A DNA stretch of 64,000 bases from Heterodera schachtii (GCA_023374025.1 SIJG01000012.1:1846503-1910502); one strand, 5' to 3'; positions 11,094-25,251 are shown, counted from the stretch's first letter. The notes: generated by a model from the letters alone, not told the origin. Made by a program: numbers and translations.

Positions 11094-14000
11094 AATTTTG
11101 CATAGGCCAATATTTAACCGCCTCTATCAAATCCCTGTTTATTTTTTAAAAGTCATGTTTTAACTCAAGAACGGGGCTTTTCCGTTTTTACAAGGGAAAA
11201 TCTCGATAAAATTTAAATTAAAAATATAAAAAATTCAAAATTTGTAAAATGGCTACTTTTCAACTTAATTTTTCGGAGAATTTTCTTTTTTTGAAATAAT
11301 AAAAAAACTTATAAACATATTAGAACTGGCGTTGGGAAAATTTTGAAAATTTGAATGTAATTTTTACACCTTTTAATAAAAATTTATTTAATTTTAAAAC
11401 TATAAATTATAATAAATAAAAACAAAGGTATTATTTTTTATTGAGTTTGATAAATAAAAAATAAAAGAAACAGTTAATTGAAAAATTTATCTTAATAGTA
11501 TAAAATGATAAAAGCCAAACAAATATGGAGTCAAACAAAACGCTAGCGAAATTGCGAAATTGAACAAGATTGAAAAAATTCATTAGAAAATTAATTATCA
11601 AAGCATAATTTAAATATATTTAATTATTATTTTTAAAATTAATTGATTAAAAGATAAAAAATTTACAAGAAAACAAAATGACATATTCGTTTTCAATATT
11701 CTTAATAAAAATATGCAAATATTTGTATATACTTTTATTTTGTTTATCATTTTTAATTTAATTTTATAAAATATAAACTTTATTATTGGATAATCATTGG
11801 TTATTTTTGTCTTTGTTTTTGTATTAAAAACGTTCTTAATGCCTTTTTTAATTTGCTTATTTGAAATAATTGCTTTAAAAACAAAATAATGGAATAAATA
11901 TGATTTTAATTTTTTTAAAAATATTTTGTATAAAAAGATAGAACCAGAATTAAGCACTATTTTACAATTAAAATTGAACAATAAATAATAATGTTAATAA
12001 AGTATAAATTAATTATTTTTTTAAATAAAACAAAATGAACGAAAAAAATCATATGATTTCTTTTTGATATTTGTTAACAATTTAAAACTTTTATATATCA
12101 TTCTTAAAATTTTACTAGCAAAAAATTAAAAAGTTAATAGGAATATTTTTTTACAAATCAAAATGAGTAGAATAATGAGCACAAATTACCAAAAAAATGA
12201 AAATGCGATAGAAATAACTTATAAGAATTAAAATAAATATTCAAATTTTAGCCGTTTCTATTCGTCGGTGTTTAGGTGCAAGAGTGATAAAGAAGAGAAT
12301 ACTAATTATCACAATATTTACAAATTAAATATTCCAATAAATTAAAATAAATTCAAATATTTCATTAAAATTAAAATTTTTTTATTATTATTATGCATTT
12401 CAAAATGCAATACTCATAAGATTATTAATCAAAATATAGACATCAATCAAAATTATTGTAATTTGATTGAAATAAACCAAAATAAATATAAAGACAACAT
12501 AAGTGAGTCTGGAACTAGAACGGTAAATTTTTCGTACCACAAATCTAGAATATAACAAATGACCAAATAATACATTTAATGAAGGGTAAATTAATTTTAT
12601 TTAATTAAAAATTGAAGAAAAAAGTAAATAATAATTTTTAACTAATGAACAATAAAATAATGCATTTAATGAAGTGTAAATTAATTATAGCATTTAATAA
12701 AGTGTAAATTAATTATTTAATTAAAAAATTGAATGAAATAAACAAATAATAATAATCTCATTTTAATATTTTTAACAGCTTTAAACTTTTATACCATAAA
12801 AGTTAATGCGTTTATACAACTGAAATAATCCAATAAATTAAAAAATTAATAACTCATTAAAATAATTATAATTATTGATAAAAATAAAGCTTAAATAAAA
12901 AATAGTTTAAAATTTAATTAAAAGATAAGAAAATGCCTAATATATCTAAAAACATAATCTAATAATTATTTAATGAAATTTGCATGATTTCTTATAATTA
13001 TTTTTTACATCATTCGGCAAAGGAAAATTTGAGAAAAACAATTCATAGTTGTTGAACAAAATGTATAGAAAATATTTTTTAATTGAAAAACAAGCGAAAA
13101 CAAACCAACCCAAAAAAAAGAAAATTTAAATTTAAACAATTATTTGAATATAAATCTAATTTAATAAAAATTATAAATTCATATTTTTATAAAACCTATA
13201 ATTTGTTTAAAACAAAATATAAAAATAAAATAATACACAAATTTATAGCTTTAATAAAAAAATGGATAGATAAAAATATTGTTTTGGATTTCGTTTCAAT
13301 AATAATCACTGTTAAATTAATAATTATTAAAAACTTAACCATAATTAGACCTGAAAAATTCACCGCAGCTATTAATCTACTGAATAGGTACTTAATTAAA
13401 TTTACAAAATTTTCCTACATCAACAGAAACAATAAAATCATAAACTACATGAGATCAAACAGCAAAAAATATAAATTCCTTACAAAGATCATTAATTAAT
13501 ATAATAATTATTTTATTATTAAAAAAAAATAACGAAAAAATGAAAAAATAATCAGCTGGAAAAGCCGGTTCTAATGAAATCAAATTAAATGACATAATTT
13601 ATTTATTGTTTTTTAAATTGAATCTTTTAAATAAATCAATAATTAAAATATAATTTAATATTTTCATTATTTTACCTTTGTTATTAGAGATATTTCAACA
13701 TAAGAAAATTTTTATTTATCTGAAGTACGTTTTCAATGAAAAAAAATTGGCAAAAATTTGGGAAAGTGAATTGAATGAATATAGTTTAATAAAACAATTA
13801 ATGAAAGAAATGACTATAGGTAATGTTAAAACTTAAATATTTATTTTATACGATCTATAAACATAATTAAAAACAAAAATTAATAGCAACCAAAAAAATA
13901 AATTAAGCATTCGTAATAAAAAAATTTATGCTTATGGAATTTTATAAAGATTAATGAAAAAAATGACATTTTTAATTTTATCCTTTTTATTAAAATATTT

Positions 14001-14744
14001 TAAAAATTATTATTAATTATCCACATTAAATTTGAAAAATTTGTTAATCAAAAATTTTAAGCTTCATGAATTTTAAAATTGAGTAAACTTTTGATTGCAA
14101 ATCATTTAAAAGAATTGTTTTTTTCATGCAAATAATGAACTATTTTTTTATTATTTTATTTTTATTATTTTTCTAAAAAGTTATTAAACCATAAATTATA
14201 TTAACCAACCATAAAAAATCAAATCGTTGACGCGTAAAATCGTAATAACGAAAATTTTTTAAGATTCGCTAATCAATAGTATTAAAAAATTTATATTATA
14301 TTGTAAATTTAATATTCTTTTATAAAACAAAATCATATTGTTTATATTCAAGAAGAAAAATGATGAAAAATTTACAAGTTATTAATTTTAATTTCCAAAT
14401 TTACAAAAGAATAAAATTTATAAACAATTTGATATTATTACCATTGGAATTAAATTTTATTTTTGAATCGTTAATTAGGAAACTTTATATGATTTTTATT
14501 ATTTTTTAGCAATGTTTTGTATTCCCAACCAAACATTTAAGTTAGAAAAAGAAAAGATAAAATAAATAAATTTACTTTAATAATTGTGAAATAATAAACA
14601 AAATTAATGTGCTCAAATATTTATATGTTAGAATGCAACTTAAAAAATTTAAATGTTATTGTAGTGTCAGTTTAAATTAATTAAATACAACATATAATTT
14701 CGCATTCAGAAAATAAAAAATAATTATTTATTTAATAAAGCATT
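11094..14744. other. A+T-rich DNA with two unusually long open frames
   Basis: No recognised gene. Two frames are longer than expected for this composition: 11610-11981 on - (123 codons) and 13083-13499 on + (138 codons, Lys-rich start, then RPEKFTAAINLLNRYLIKF). Both open at a TTG, not an ATG. They are dominated by Lys, Asn, Ile and Phe, and no domain is recognised. They are recorded as background with a flag rather than called as genes. Confidence 0.4.
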
Positions 14745-14912
14745 TTAAATTTCGTAATACAATAAATGCCTGAGAGTGAAAACAACAAAGCAATTATGAT
14801 ACCCCTCAAGAAGATTAAAACGCCCTCCGTCTCGCTTCACTACTTGCTCCGTCTTCGCATGCTCCCTTTTGCGAAGTTCGAAAGCTGCAAGTGATCTTAA
14901 GCGTTTTTTGGC
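14745..14912 (-). CDS. Exon-like ORF, 55 aa, unidentified
   Basis: On the minus strand an open frame runs from just after a TGA (14913-14915) to the TAA at 14745-14747. It includes RLRSLAAFELRKREHAKTEQ, then VVKRDGGRFNLLEGYHNCFV. The G+C of 14765-14910 is far above the flanks and the residue mix is balanced and protein-like. There is no ATG at its start, so if real it is a terminal exon or a fragment of a transposon protein. I do not recognise the family and see no convincing acceptor site. Confidence 0.3.
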   Translation of the reverse strand, partial: AKKRLRSLAAFELRKREHAKTEQVVKRDGGRFNLLEGYHNCFVVFTLRHLLYYEI

Positions 14913-17629
14913 TCACTTACATAAATTGGTTTTTCTTTATCACAGTCATTTTTAGAGGTTTTGATGACACATAACATTTTTCAATTTCATTTTTATCCAA
15001 AAATTCCTTCGGATTCATGATTAGCAGACGGTGAGGAATCGATTGGTATCTATCTACTTGGTCGCAATTCCATCACGTATAAATTCAAATAAAAAAAAAC
15101 TAAAACTTAAACATTATATTTACAGAATTGTTACTTATCTGATTAATGTAGTTATGCTTTTATTTTTTATTTTGTATAATTACTTTTATTTATTATTTTT
15201 AACATATTTGACTGTTTTATTTGAATTATCATAAATTTGAAAATGATAATCGATTATTACAAATGTTTTTGAACACATGAATTTTAACTTTTATTAATGA
15301 TTAAAAGTTAAAAAATTCCATTTTGTTTACGAGCTTTGCTGTCTATCAATTTCACTTTTTTAATGACTTTTTTTTTAATATTTAAAACGTATTTATTTAC
15401 TTCGTCTTTTTTCGTTTAAATTGTTTTATTAATTTATTTTTATAAAAAATTGAAATTCATAATTTATTTATTTTTGTTGTCAGTTCATAAATAAATTAAT
15501 TATTACAAATTCTGCTTATAATAAATGGTGTAGTAACAAAAACGAGAAAAATTTTTAAAAAATGTTCGAAATTAATCTATTCATCTCCATTGGAATTATT
15601 TACAGTTAAATTATATTTATTCAAATTAATTTCAAAGAATTGTATGCATTTAAAAAATAATTATATAAGAATTTTTATGTATATTAGTATTTTAATATTT
15701 TTGGAAAATAAATTTAAAAATAACAAATTAACATATTATATCGTATAAAATATGAGGTATTAAATAAAACCCTAAAAATTCTTATAAAAATACATTAAAA
15801 CTTAAAATTCATAAATTTATTCTTTTAATAAAAAACATTCATGAATTTTATCAGAGTTTTAACAAAAAGTGGCACATCAGGCGTTCTAAAAGAAATTAAA
15901 ACCAAATTAAAAATTAAATAATGTGTGCATTTTATTATTCTTCAAAAACATTACTTTAAAAAAATGAAGAATTAAAAAATTAACGAATAAAAAATAACCA
16001 TAAAAAATAAATTTATATTAATGTAGTTAGCAAAGAGGAAAAGCTTATAATTTTCTGGAAAACGCTAAATCAATTAGTATTTGAGTTTTTAATTTTATAT
16101 TTACCATTTTTGTAGCTTTTTTGTTTGAAAACTTATTATATGAAATAAATTAGTGAGGCTTAAAACAAAGGAAATTTAAGCAAATCAAGATTTATTTATC
16201 AAATATTAATCATGAAATCTATAATATCGATATATAAAAAATTTCTTCTTCAATGTATTTTGTGAACAATACGTACTAATTTATATGCGAAAATTAATTA
16301 TTTATCATAATTTAATGAGAAATTTTAAATAAAAAAGCATTGAATGAAGTTTAATTAAGTAGCAGAAAAATTTTATAAAAAAGGACGAAATAAATTCAGC
16401 ATATCGAAATATTTTACTAATTGGAATTTTTAAAAAAAAATGAAAATATTAATATATACGCAATTTAATTAAAATATGCTTAACAAAATAATTATTAAAT
16501 GTAAGAATTTTTTATAGTTTTTTAGAGTTTTGCATAATTAACTAAATCACTTATTGAAGTTTAAATATTTAATTTAGGTTTCATATAATTTTTATTAATT
16601 AACCAAAAATTTAAAAATTAACTATTAAGCAATTCAATATATACTTTTTATTCTAAAAGTAATTTAGTGAAAGGAATAACAAAAAACTATTATAAAAAGA
16701 AACCTAAATGTATTAATAATATTAAAAAAATGGCTGTATATTTAAAATTATTTAATACACTAATAAACTTTTAATTGCATTATAAAATATCTCAATAATT
16801 TCAGTAATACCACTTGATATGATTATTGGAAAGAACGTGAACATGAGATATTAAAAAAGAAAAATATAGAATCAAAAAAACCATTAAAATATAAAATTAA
16901 TAAAGATTATTAAAAAATGAAGAATTAAAACTGGCAATAAGTAAAAAAAGAAAATAAATGTTTAAACAAAATTATACATAATTTTTCTTAAATTGCAAAA
17001 AATAACCAAACTTACTTATTCCTTTGAGAGATTATAAATTATTAAAATAAAATCTAGATATAGAAATTAATCACAAGAAAACCCAAAAATTTAATTACAT
17101 AAAAAACGATGCGATTTATATAATATTTTCTTAATTTTTCAAAAGTTTTTATCAGGCTTAATAACAAAATATAGTTGTTTAAATATGAAAAGAAATTAAA
17201 ATATATAAATATTTGCTATGCTTACTTAACATTATAATATGCTTTAGAATTGAATCTTAACTTTTGTTTTAAATTCTTATTTTATTATTTCAATGAATAC
17301 TTTTTAAATTTTTATAAATTTTCAATTTGATAATAAATATAAATTTATTAAATATTTATTTCAAAATAATAGTAAAATTTGCTATTTAATATCATTCCGT
17401 TGCAAAAAATTTTATGACTATTTATTTCTAATTATATTAATTTTGTTGTCAATTTTAAATGGCTTCGTTTTAATTAAGCGATAGAGTTAATTTAAATAAT
17501 TAAATTCGTGCGAATTCATTGTTTAGTACCGATTTTAATAAAATTGCATATTTTATTAGTGTAGGCAAATTCGATGGTTAAAATTTAAATTTAATCTTAT
17601 TATCAGTTGAATAAATTATGGCTTACTTC
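14913..17629. other. A+T-rich intergenic DNA
   Basis: No recognised gene or element, up to the 8-bp target duplication (17622-17629) of the hAT element. Confidence 0.5.
17622..17629. repeat. hAT target site duplication, left copy
   Basis: CTTACTTC here and CTTACTTC at 20449-20456 flank the element exactly, matching the 8-bp duplication of hAT insertion. Confidence 0.9.
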
Positions 17630-20448
17630 TAGAAAATGACAAATCAACCTTTTTATTGGTTTTTGCGGAGAATCAACCTCAATGTTGATATTTATTTAAA
17701 TCAACAAAGATTACGCCATCAACTTAAATATCAACAAAATTTTTAAAAATTTAAAAATGAATTCCATTATGTATTTATTTATTTTCGTTGAATAATTTTT
17801 AATAAAAGCTATTTATAAAAAACAAATAAAAAAATAATTTATTAAATGATACACAATTTAAGTATCACGAAATAGGGATTGAAGAGTAATAAGACGGGAA
17901 ATCTGAAATGGGTCTAATTTATTTCAACGAAAATAAACTATTAAAGCAACAAATCGTGAAAAAATTCTTTCACAGCTCACTGATGTTGCAGGAATGCCCA
18001 AAAATTCGCGCGCAAGAGATGCAAGAATTGGCAAGGATTTCTGGTTTTCGGACCAGAATTTTAATGGATCAATTTTCATAAAAAGACTGTCACATAAATT
18101 CATATATCGGTCGATTTCAATGTCAATCGCTGCTCTCGGAGAACGATCAAAACCAGAAAGACTTGGCGAAGTACAAGGCCGAGGAATTAATGAATTACAA
18201 TCAGGGTGTCTTATTTGTGCAACTGTTTTTATGGTAGCACAAATCTTAATTATTCCATCATTTTTAAAATTATCTTAACGTTTACCTCTGCAACTTTGCC
18301 CCAATTGCTGTTAGTCGCAACGATTTTTGGCAAAACTGCACAAATATTAGGATCCAAAAAAGCCGCACATCTGATTAAAGTTGGTTGTTGTTGCCCATAA
18401 AGCTGCCGAAATTTTTTGTGAAATGCCGCTAGACCCGAAGAAGCTAATGTAGAAATGTAAGGACTTTCTTGATTGCTTGCATCAATCCACGAATTTTCCA
18501 ATTTCACCATTTCCACAAGCACTTTATTCATTGATGGAAAATTTTCAGCCTCCAATATACTTAGTGGCCCTTCCAAACACAAAACAACTCGAACATACTC
18601 TTTGAATGCAGGAAAATAAAGGCGCAACTTAATATTTTTTTAAAATTAAAACTTTTAAAATACTAACTCTGTCCAATTTTTCAATGAAATGAGCAGCATG
18701 TAAATTTAAAGTAGTTTCGATAAGCTCCAAATAACTTTCCATAAACGTTTTGACCATTCGCAACATTGACAGCCATCGAGTGGCAACCGGCACCGATAAA
18801 ATACCACGCAAAGCATGACGTACGGGAGTTATGCGCATGAAATTTTAATTACTTTAATTTAATTATTTTATTTTAATCACATTAATTTATTTTCTATTTT
18901 AACTATTATTTTTTAATTAATTAAGTATTATAACCTCAATTCTCCAATAAATACATGCAACTCCTTTATGAATTCATTCATTGTGTTAACAATCTGCTTT
19001 TTTTCGTTTGTTAAATTCGCATTGACATAAGGTTCAGTGATCCGCCGACAAATTGTAGAAATGATATGCGCAAGGCAAAAATGATGACTTTCTCGATCAC
19101 CCAAATGAGATAAATTGCTGCCTTTATCAGTTACATAATAAATTCGGCAATTTTTGATGGCATAAAGTTCTAACACGTCATCAATAAATCCCGAAATATT
19201 TTCACGATTTTTTTGGATGTCCCCAGGCCATGGAACACAGTGAAGTACAAAATGATTAAGGTTCCTTAACCTTAAAAATTATTTTTCACATAATAGTAAC
19301 AGACCAGTTTTTGCAAATAAAATGTATGACTATGTGAAAAATCGAGTGACAATGTGCAAGCACTTTGTCTGACGTCAATTAATTTTTTGTCAAGTTCCGA
19401 TTCCTTTGTCTGCAGAGTTTCAATCACTTTTCTGCCAATTGTTCTCTCATTTGGCAAAAGATCAGCTGAGCGTACTGATCGCTTTTGCAGATGCCGTTCA
19501 ATACTAAAACTTTTCCCTTTTACTCAGTCAAAACCGGTTACATTAATTCGGCATAAGCATCCATGAAATGCTTGAATCCTTCGCCCTTGATAATTGAAAA
19601 GGGACGTCCATCAGCAACACAAAATTCAACCAATGCTAATTCCATTTTGTCATATTTGTCATTTGTGCCAAATTTTGTTCCATGCCGATTTTCCAAATGT
19701 CTCCTCAAATCCAAAAATATTTAAATTGAAGTCTTTAATATACCGCAAATTATGAAACCCGGCATAATTAAATGTAACAGGTTTCGCAGGTGGCACGCAG
19801 GATTTGCATATTACATAATTAGTCAGATTTCCATTTCCATCCAAAATAATATCGTAGTGCTGACGGAAGATTCGACTTTCAGCCCACTCTCGCCGATGTC
19901 TGGGACTTTGAAGGTCAATCCCCGCAATAATTTCGCATTTTTTTCGACTTTGGACGTGGCTCGCCGTCATCATAAGCAATGTTATCCAACCAAAATTCAT
20001 CAATTTCGTATTCATCGGAATGACTCGCCATAAATTCTAAATTATTATGTTAATAAGGCAAATCCGTAGAAAAATTAAAAGAGGAAAAGCAACAAGAAGA
20101 AGCATTCTCGAAAAAATCGCTGTAAACGATCGAAATGATTGTCAACGGACGGAGAGACGGCTGTAGGCGATCGGAAAATAGGAGATTGAGTCAATGTTTC
20201 AATTGAAAGACAACAAATTGATTGACAACATAATTTTTTGCTTTCATATTTATTTTTATTTCTTTCAATTCCTTTTATAGCTAATGAGATATACTAAATA
20301 ATGGAATTCATTTTTAAATTTTTAAAAATTTTGTTGATATTTAAGTTGATGGCGTAATGTTTGTTGATTTAAATAAATATCAACATTGAGGTTGATTCTC
20401 CGCAAAAAAAATATTTCTAAGTGAAAAATGTTGATTTGCCATTCTCTA
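17630..20448 (-). mobile_element. hAT-superfamily DNA transposon, 2819 bp, ends intact
   Basis: The left end TAGAAAATGACAAATCAAC is matched inverted by the right end (reverse complement TAGAGAATGGCAAATCAAC). Both fit the hAT terminal rule YARNG closely (the left end has an A at position 5). Inverted similarity resumes just inside, over 100 bp long (17668-17770 against 20295-20405, sharing GCGGAGAATCAACC and the run to AATGAATTCCATTAT). Perfect 8-bp duplications CTTACTTC lie on both sides. The body encodes a decayed BED/hATC transposase on the minus strand. The G+C-rich leader (about 20040-20210) includes CGCTGTAAACGATCGAAATG and probably holds the promoter. Confidence 0.95.
17858..20031 (-). 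pseudogene. hAT transposase, decayed (BED finger to hATC dimerisation domain)
   Basis: Likely start is the ATG at 20029-20031 (MASHSDEYEIDEFW, acidic N-terminus). In order on the minus strand: a BED zinc finger (YVICKSC, then RRHLENRHGTKF), the DGRPFSIIKGEGF motif, VTDKGSN and HHFCLAH of the catalytic region, ATRWLSMLRM, and the C-terminal dimerisation signature LASLAREFLGIPATS with CERIFS, ending at TAA 17858-17860. Two 40-nt GT..AG introns are visible because removing them joins the conserved frame: 19704-19743 (inside the finger) and 18628-18667 (KLDR to LRLYFPAF). Damage includes a frameshift near the N-terminus, a frameshift near 19545, TGA at 19524-19526, a frameshift near 18260 and TGA at 17924-17926. 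The family is secure; inactivity is inferred from these breaks. Confidence 0.93.
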
Positions 20449-23400
20449 CTTACTTCTGATGTATTTTTTAAAATCCATTTTTTATTTACACTACCCATAT
20501 ATCTATATTTCAATAAATTTATTTGAAAATTAATTCGTTTAAGTCTAATTTTTTCTATGAGAATACAATACTATTTACTTCTTAATTTTTTAAAATGGTT
20601 TACTGTTACAGTAATTTTTTTTAATTTGGTACCTTTGCGCGGACGATCATAATTTCTATTACGATGGAATTTGTTTTATTTTTTGTTTATTTCAAAGTTT
20701 ATTTCTTTTTTTTCTTTTACTTTCTTATAAAAATCTATTTGAATTTTGAGTCAATAATAAATTATTTCGTGAATTATTTTTTTATTGTTAAAATTCATTC
20801 GGTAAGATTATTTGCACTTGATTTTACTATAAATTTAAATAATTTCTTTTCTAATTACAATTCTAATTGAAATGACGAGCTGTGTGAGCAGCACAATGAT
20901 GATCACCATCATACTTGTCCATCCTTTTGAATTTTATTTTTATTTAGCATTTCTTTAAATATTATTAAATTACATAAACCTTAGAAATGATTTTAATTCA
21001 TTTTAATTCTAAAATCATGCTTGTGAGGTAGTATTTCTTAATTTATTCTTCTTTCCATATATTATTTACTAATATTATTTTATTTTTCTGCTTTTAACAT
21101 TAAAAAGTCAGAAATATTTTCTATGAGATTTACAATAATCCCATATTTATTTGACAATCCTTCATTAATCAATTAATTCCTTTAAGAGTAAAGATTATAA
21201 ATAAAGGATTATTTCAATATAATTAAAATAAAAATATTTATAAAAATTCATTTGTCACAAATTATTAAATTCACTTGTGGACGTCGGCATATAAACTTTT
21301 TATAAACGACTAATATAATTAGAAAAAAAATGATAAATCGAATCAATGTTGTAATGTCGGATGAAACAGATGCCTTGTCAAGATTTAAAACGAAAAAATT
21401 CAAATTCAGCAAACTATTAAAAATTAAAAAACAAAAATTCAATAGTCAGATGAATTCTTAAAACCAATTTTTTTTAAAGATACCAAAAACATTGAGTAAT
21501 TTTTGTAAAAATTAAAAAAAGTTTTTTTGAAAATATACCTATAAAAAATGAGTTTTTTCCAAAAGTGAGACACCAAAAATTAATTTTTAAAATATTAAAA
21601 GGTGATTTATAAGCCTAATTTTAAATTGATTAGTCGAATTTTATAAAATTTTAAAATATTTTTTAAAATATAATAAGCTTCATTTAAGAGGATATTTATA
21701 CAATATCAAAATTTCTACTGGCACATACTCATGACCGCATGTGATCCATATTTTCGTTGTGTTGGTGGAAACGAAAAAAAAAATTTTTTTTATTAGTTCT
21801 ATTTTTATTTCAATATATTTGCTACTATAATTTTGTTTTTGAATTTTATATTATAATATACTCGAGCTACTTAAGTAAAATATTGCTTGTTATTTTTTCC
21901 ATTTTGTTCATTCAAATTCAACAAATATTCTTATTTCCTCAATTGTTGGATATTGATTTTTTATTTAAAATATGTTCTATTAATTAATTAAAATATCGAT
22001 TATTTTCTAACATTGACATAATTTTAAGCCTATTAATTGCAAATTTTTTGCTTTCATAATTGAACGTCAATTTTATAGAATTATTTACACTTATAAATAC
22101 AATATATTTCTTAATTGGCTAAATTTTGATATGTTAATATTTGATCACAAGAGTAAAGATCGAATAAATAATTTATATAAAATTGCTTTTTCTTCTTATA
22201 CTATAAAATATGTTTGAGATTTAATTAATTTGCCTTTGAGGTAATAATTTATATCAACTTTTTTTAAATTTATAGTTTTAAATTTTTTTTTATAAATTTT
22301 TCTTTTATTAATTTTTAGAGCTGATAAACAACTTGTGAATTGATTGCGTACTCAGCATCTTCGAAACTTACTTTTCGCAGTAATCCGTTTTTAGTGAGAC
22401 GATTTTTTATGGAAAAAAATAAATAATACTGTATAAAAATTATATATAGTAAAAAGAATTAATTAAAAAATTATTTTTTTTTTACAATTTTAAAAGAAAA
22501 TATAAAATTTTTTTATATATATTTAAATTTTTAATAATTATTGTATCAATATTATCTGCTAAATTCGTATATCAAAAAGAAAAATAATATTATGATTTAA
22601 GTTTTTTATAAATAATTATTTATTAAATGATACAAATGCAGATGCATTCATTATTTTTTTTCCAATAAAATTTTTTCAATAACAAAAAATATTTAAATTT
22701 TGATAAATTTTAATCTTTAAAAAAATTCCATACTCTTTAAATGATTCTAACATTATCAGAATAATGGGCTTCATTTTGATTTTGTTCTCCAAATAAAGTT
22801 TACGTCATCTTTTTAATTTTGCTAGCAAAAATTAATTTATGATAGCATTAAATTAATTTTATTTTGTTATTTATCTTATTTTAAATTATTATTTTTACTT
22901 ATCCTCATTTTAAATCGCTAAAAGATATACATTTTAGCTGAAAAGTATTATAGGAAATGAATTTATTAAATTTTATATTAATTATTTAAACATATAATCG
23001 GCGAAATAATAAAATTTAAAATGATTTATCTTTTTAATTTTAATCTAATCTATAAATTTTCATTAGTTTACTATAATAATCGCGAAAAAAAAATTTATTT
23101 TTTATACAATTCATTTAATTCATTAATTTTATTTCTGTCTATTTAAATAAATTTATATTTCATATTGCGCACAGATGCTAAGGCTGTCAATCAAATGGAT
23201 TTAAATAAATTTTCTTAATTTAACCATTTTAAAATGGTTTGTATGTAATATTAGTTTGTAAAGCCGTTTCTTTGGAAAATATTTTCTGAATATGATTTAA
23301 TCAAAACTTCTTTTAAATTCAAATACGAAGAATTTCGAATTTTGACATAAATTACTTGAATTATGTTAATTATTTTTAATAAAAATTCAGCTACATTGAT

Positions 23401-25245
23401 TTTAGCCGCACTATAAATATTCTATTAAGAATTTATTTTAATTATTAGCGTTAAATTAAAAAATTTTATTTTATTATTTTCTGCATTGATAATTTTTACT
23501 ATTTTTTGCAAACCCTTTTATAAATGCTTAAAAATGATATTGCGATATTTTAAATCATTGCTTTTTGGAAAATATATTTATTTGAGCAACCAATCTTGTT
23601 GTAGTATCGTTGTGGTGTTATAATAATGTGCTCTGCAAACGGAATATATTGGAATTGTTAATAAGATATAATAATAAAATATTTATTTTAATTATAACTA
23701 AACAATTCATAGTTTTGTTGTCAATCTTACAATTAGTAATATAATGGAAAAATAATATTTTACTGCTGTAATCAACAAATTTTTAATATTTATTCTTTAT
23801 TTTAAAATTTTTCTTTAATCATTATTTAATTATTTATAGACATTATAAATATATAGTATTTTTTAAAATGTCAAAATAATTTAAATAAAATAATGCTAAG
23901 GAATTATTCAACGTAAATTAACAATAACGAAACATATAATAAATTTCTTGCAAGTTTCTTATAATAGAAACATTTATTATAAAATTCAAAATTATTTTCT
24001 ACGATAACGATAATTAAATGTATAACATAAATTAATTCAAATAAGATGAAAAATACCATTGGTAGTAAATATTTTAAAAAATTAAAAAATATGGTGCCTC
24101 GATATTTCACAGCGAAATTGGAGGGATGGCACAAACTTTTATCGTTTCCTGAAAAAATAACAACAATCATAAAAGAAAATATGAGCAGTGCTTTTTTTAA
24201 AATTATGCTTAAATATTTGCTCAAAATTCTAAGCCTACTGATAAGCATTAAATATTGAAAAACATAAACAAAATAAATATTGTTCAAATTACTTACCTTA
24301 TGAAAAATATTTATGAAATGTAATATATTCATTTAGTTTTAGAAATTAATTCAAAAAATTATTCTTTAAAAATGAAATTTAAATGATTAAAACAATGCAC
24401 TGCTATAGAAAATGGAAATAACGAAATCCAAAATTTGAATGGATGCGCGAGTGGATCAACAGCCTCACTGCCTTAAATCTTGAAATTTTTACTTTGAAAT
24501 TGCAAAAACAAACGAATAAATATGAGATAGTTTATTGCTTCATTAATAGTGTCACCGTTAACTTTCGATTTTCAAATTTTATTAATGTTATTATCACTTT
24601 TTAATCAATTTTAAAGAAATGTTGTTTATAAAATTTAGTTCGTTTTTAACTAGAAAGCTTAAGTATTCTCAGAAAATTTAATTTTCTTTTAGAAAATAAA
24701 CTTCTGTCTCACTTATTTTGTTTTTAAGTAATTTTTTGCAATTAATTATTTATTACATTTAAATATTTTTATTATATTTTTTTTATAAGTTATTTTAAAA
24801 TTATTAAATTATAATTATGACATTTGTTATTTTAATTGAAATTGTTTTAATAAAAAACATTCCGAAAAAGAAAGATATTTTTTTTATTTAATATTTTTTC
24901 TTTAATTTCTTCGACTTCGCCGGTGTTTTTTATTTTTGATTGATCAATCTTTTTTAATTTGTGTTTTATTTTTTGGCCTTTTTTATTATTTTACATTTTT
25001 TGATTTATAAATATGAGTTTTTATTTTTAAATTAAATTGCTATATTTTATCATGTTGAGATGCAACCGCTCTGATTCCTTCATTCCACAGTTTATTTTTT
25101 ATTATTTTATTTTATTTTCATAAAAAACCTTTTTAATTAAAATAAATATGATGCTATAATATTTTATTTGTCAGCATTTGTTTTTAATAATATTTTTATC
25201 AGTTTTCAATTATTTTATTTATTTTTTTATTCGCTATAAAAAACA
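20449..25245. other. A+T-rich DNA; one ambiguous coding-like spot near 24.05-24.33 kb
   Basis: After the right-hand hAT duplication (20449-20456) no conserved gene is recognised. Around 24046-24332 both strands stay open. On + an ATG frame (24046-24258) includes PRYFTAKLEGWHKLLSFPEK. On - a hydrophobic 142-codon ATG frame (23904-24332) overlaps it and carries a consensus donor AAG|GTAAGT (24291-24299) and an acceptor TTTTTTCAG|G (CAG at 24149-24151). The donor and acceptor do not join in one long frame, so neither strand is called. Confidence 0.4.
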
Positions 25246-25251
25246 AAAAGG

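Noticed and set aside
17994..18278. Plus-strand frames across the hAT transposase (17994-18278, 19354-19566, 19752-20033)
   Set aside because: Antisense shadows of the minus-strand transposase, which carries all the conserved motifs.
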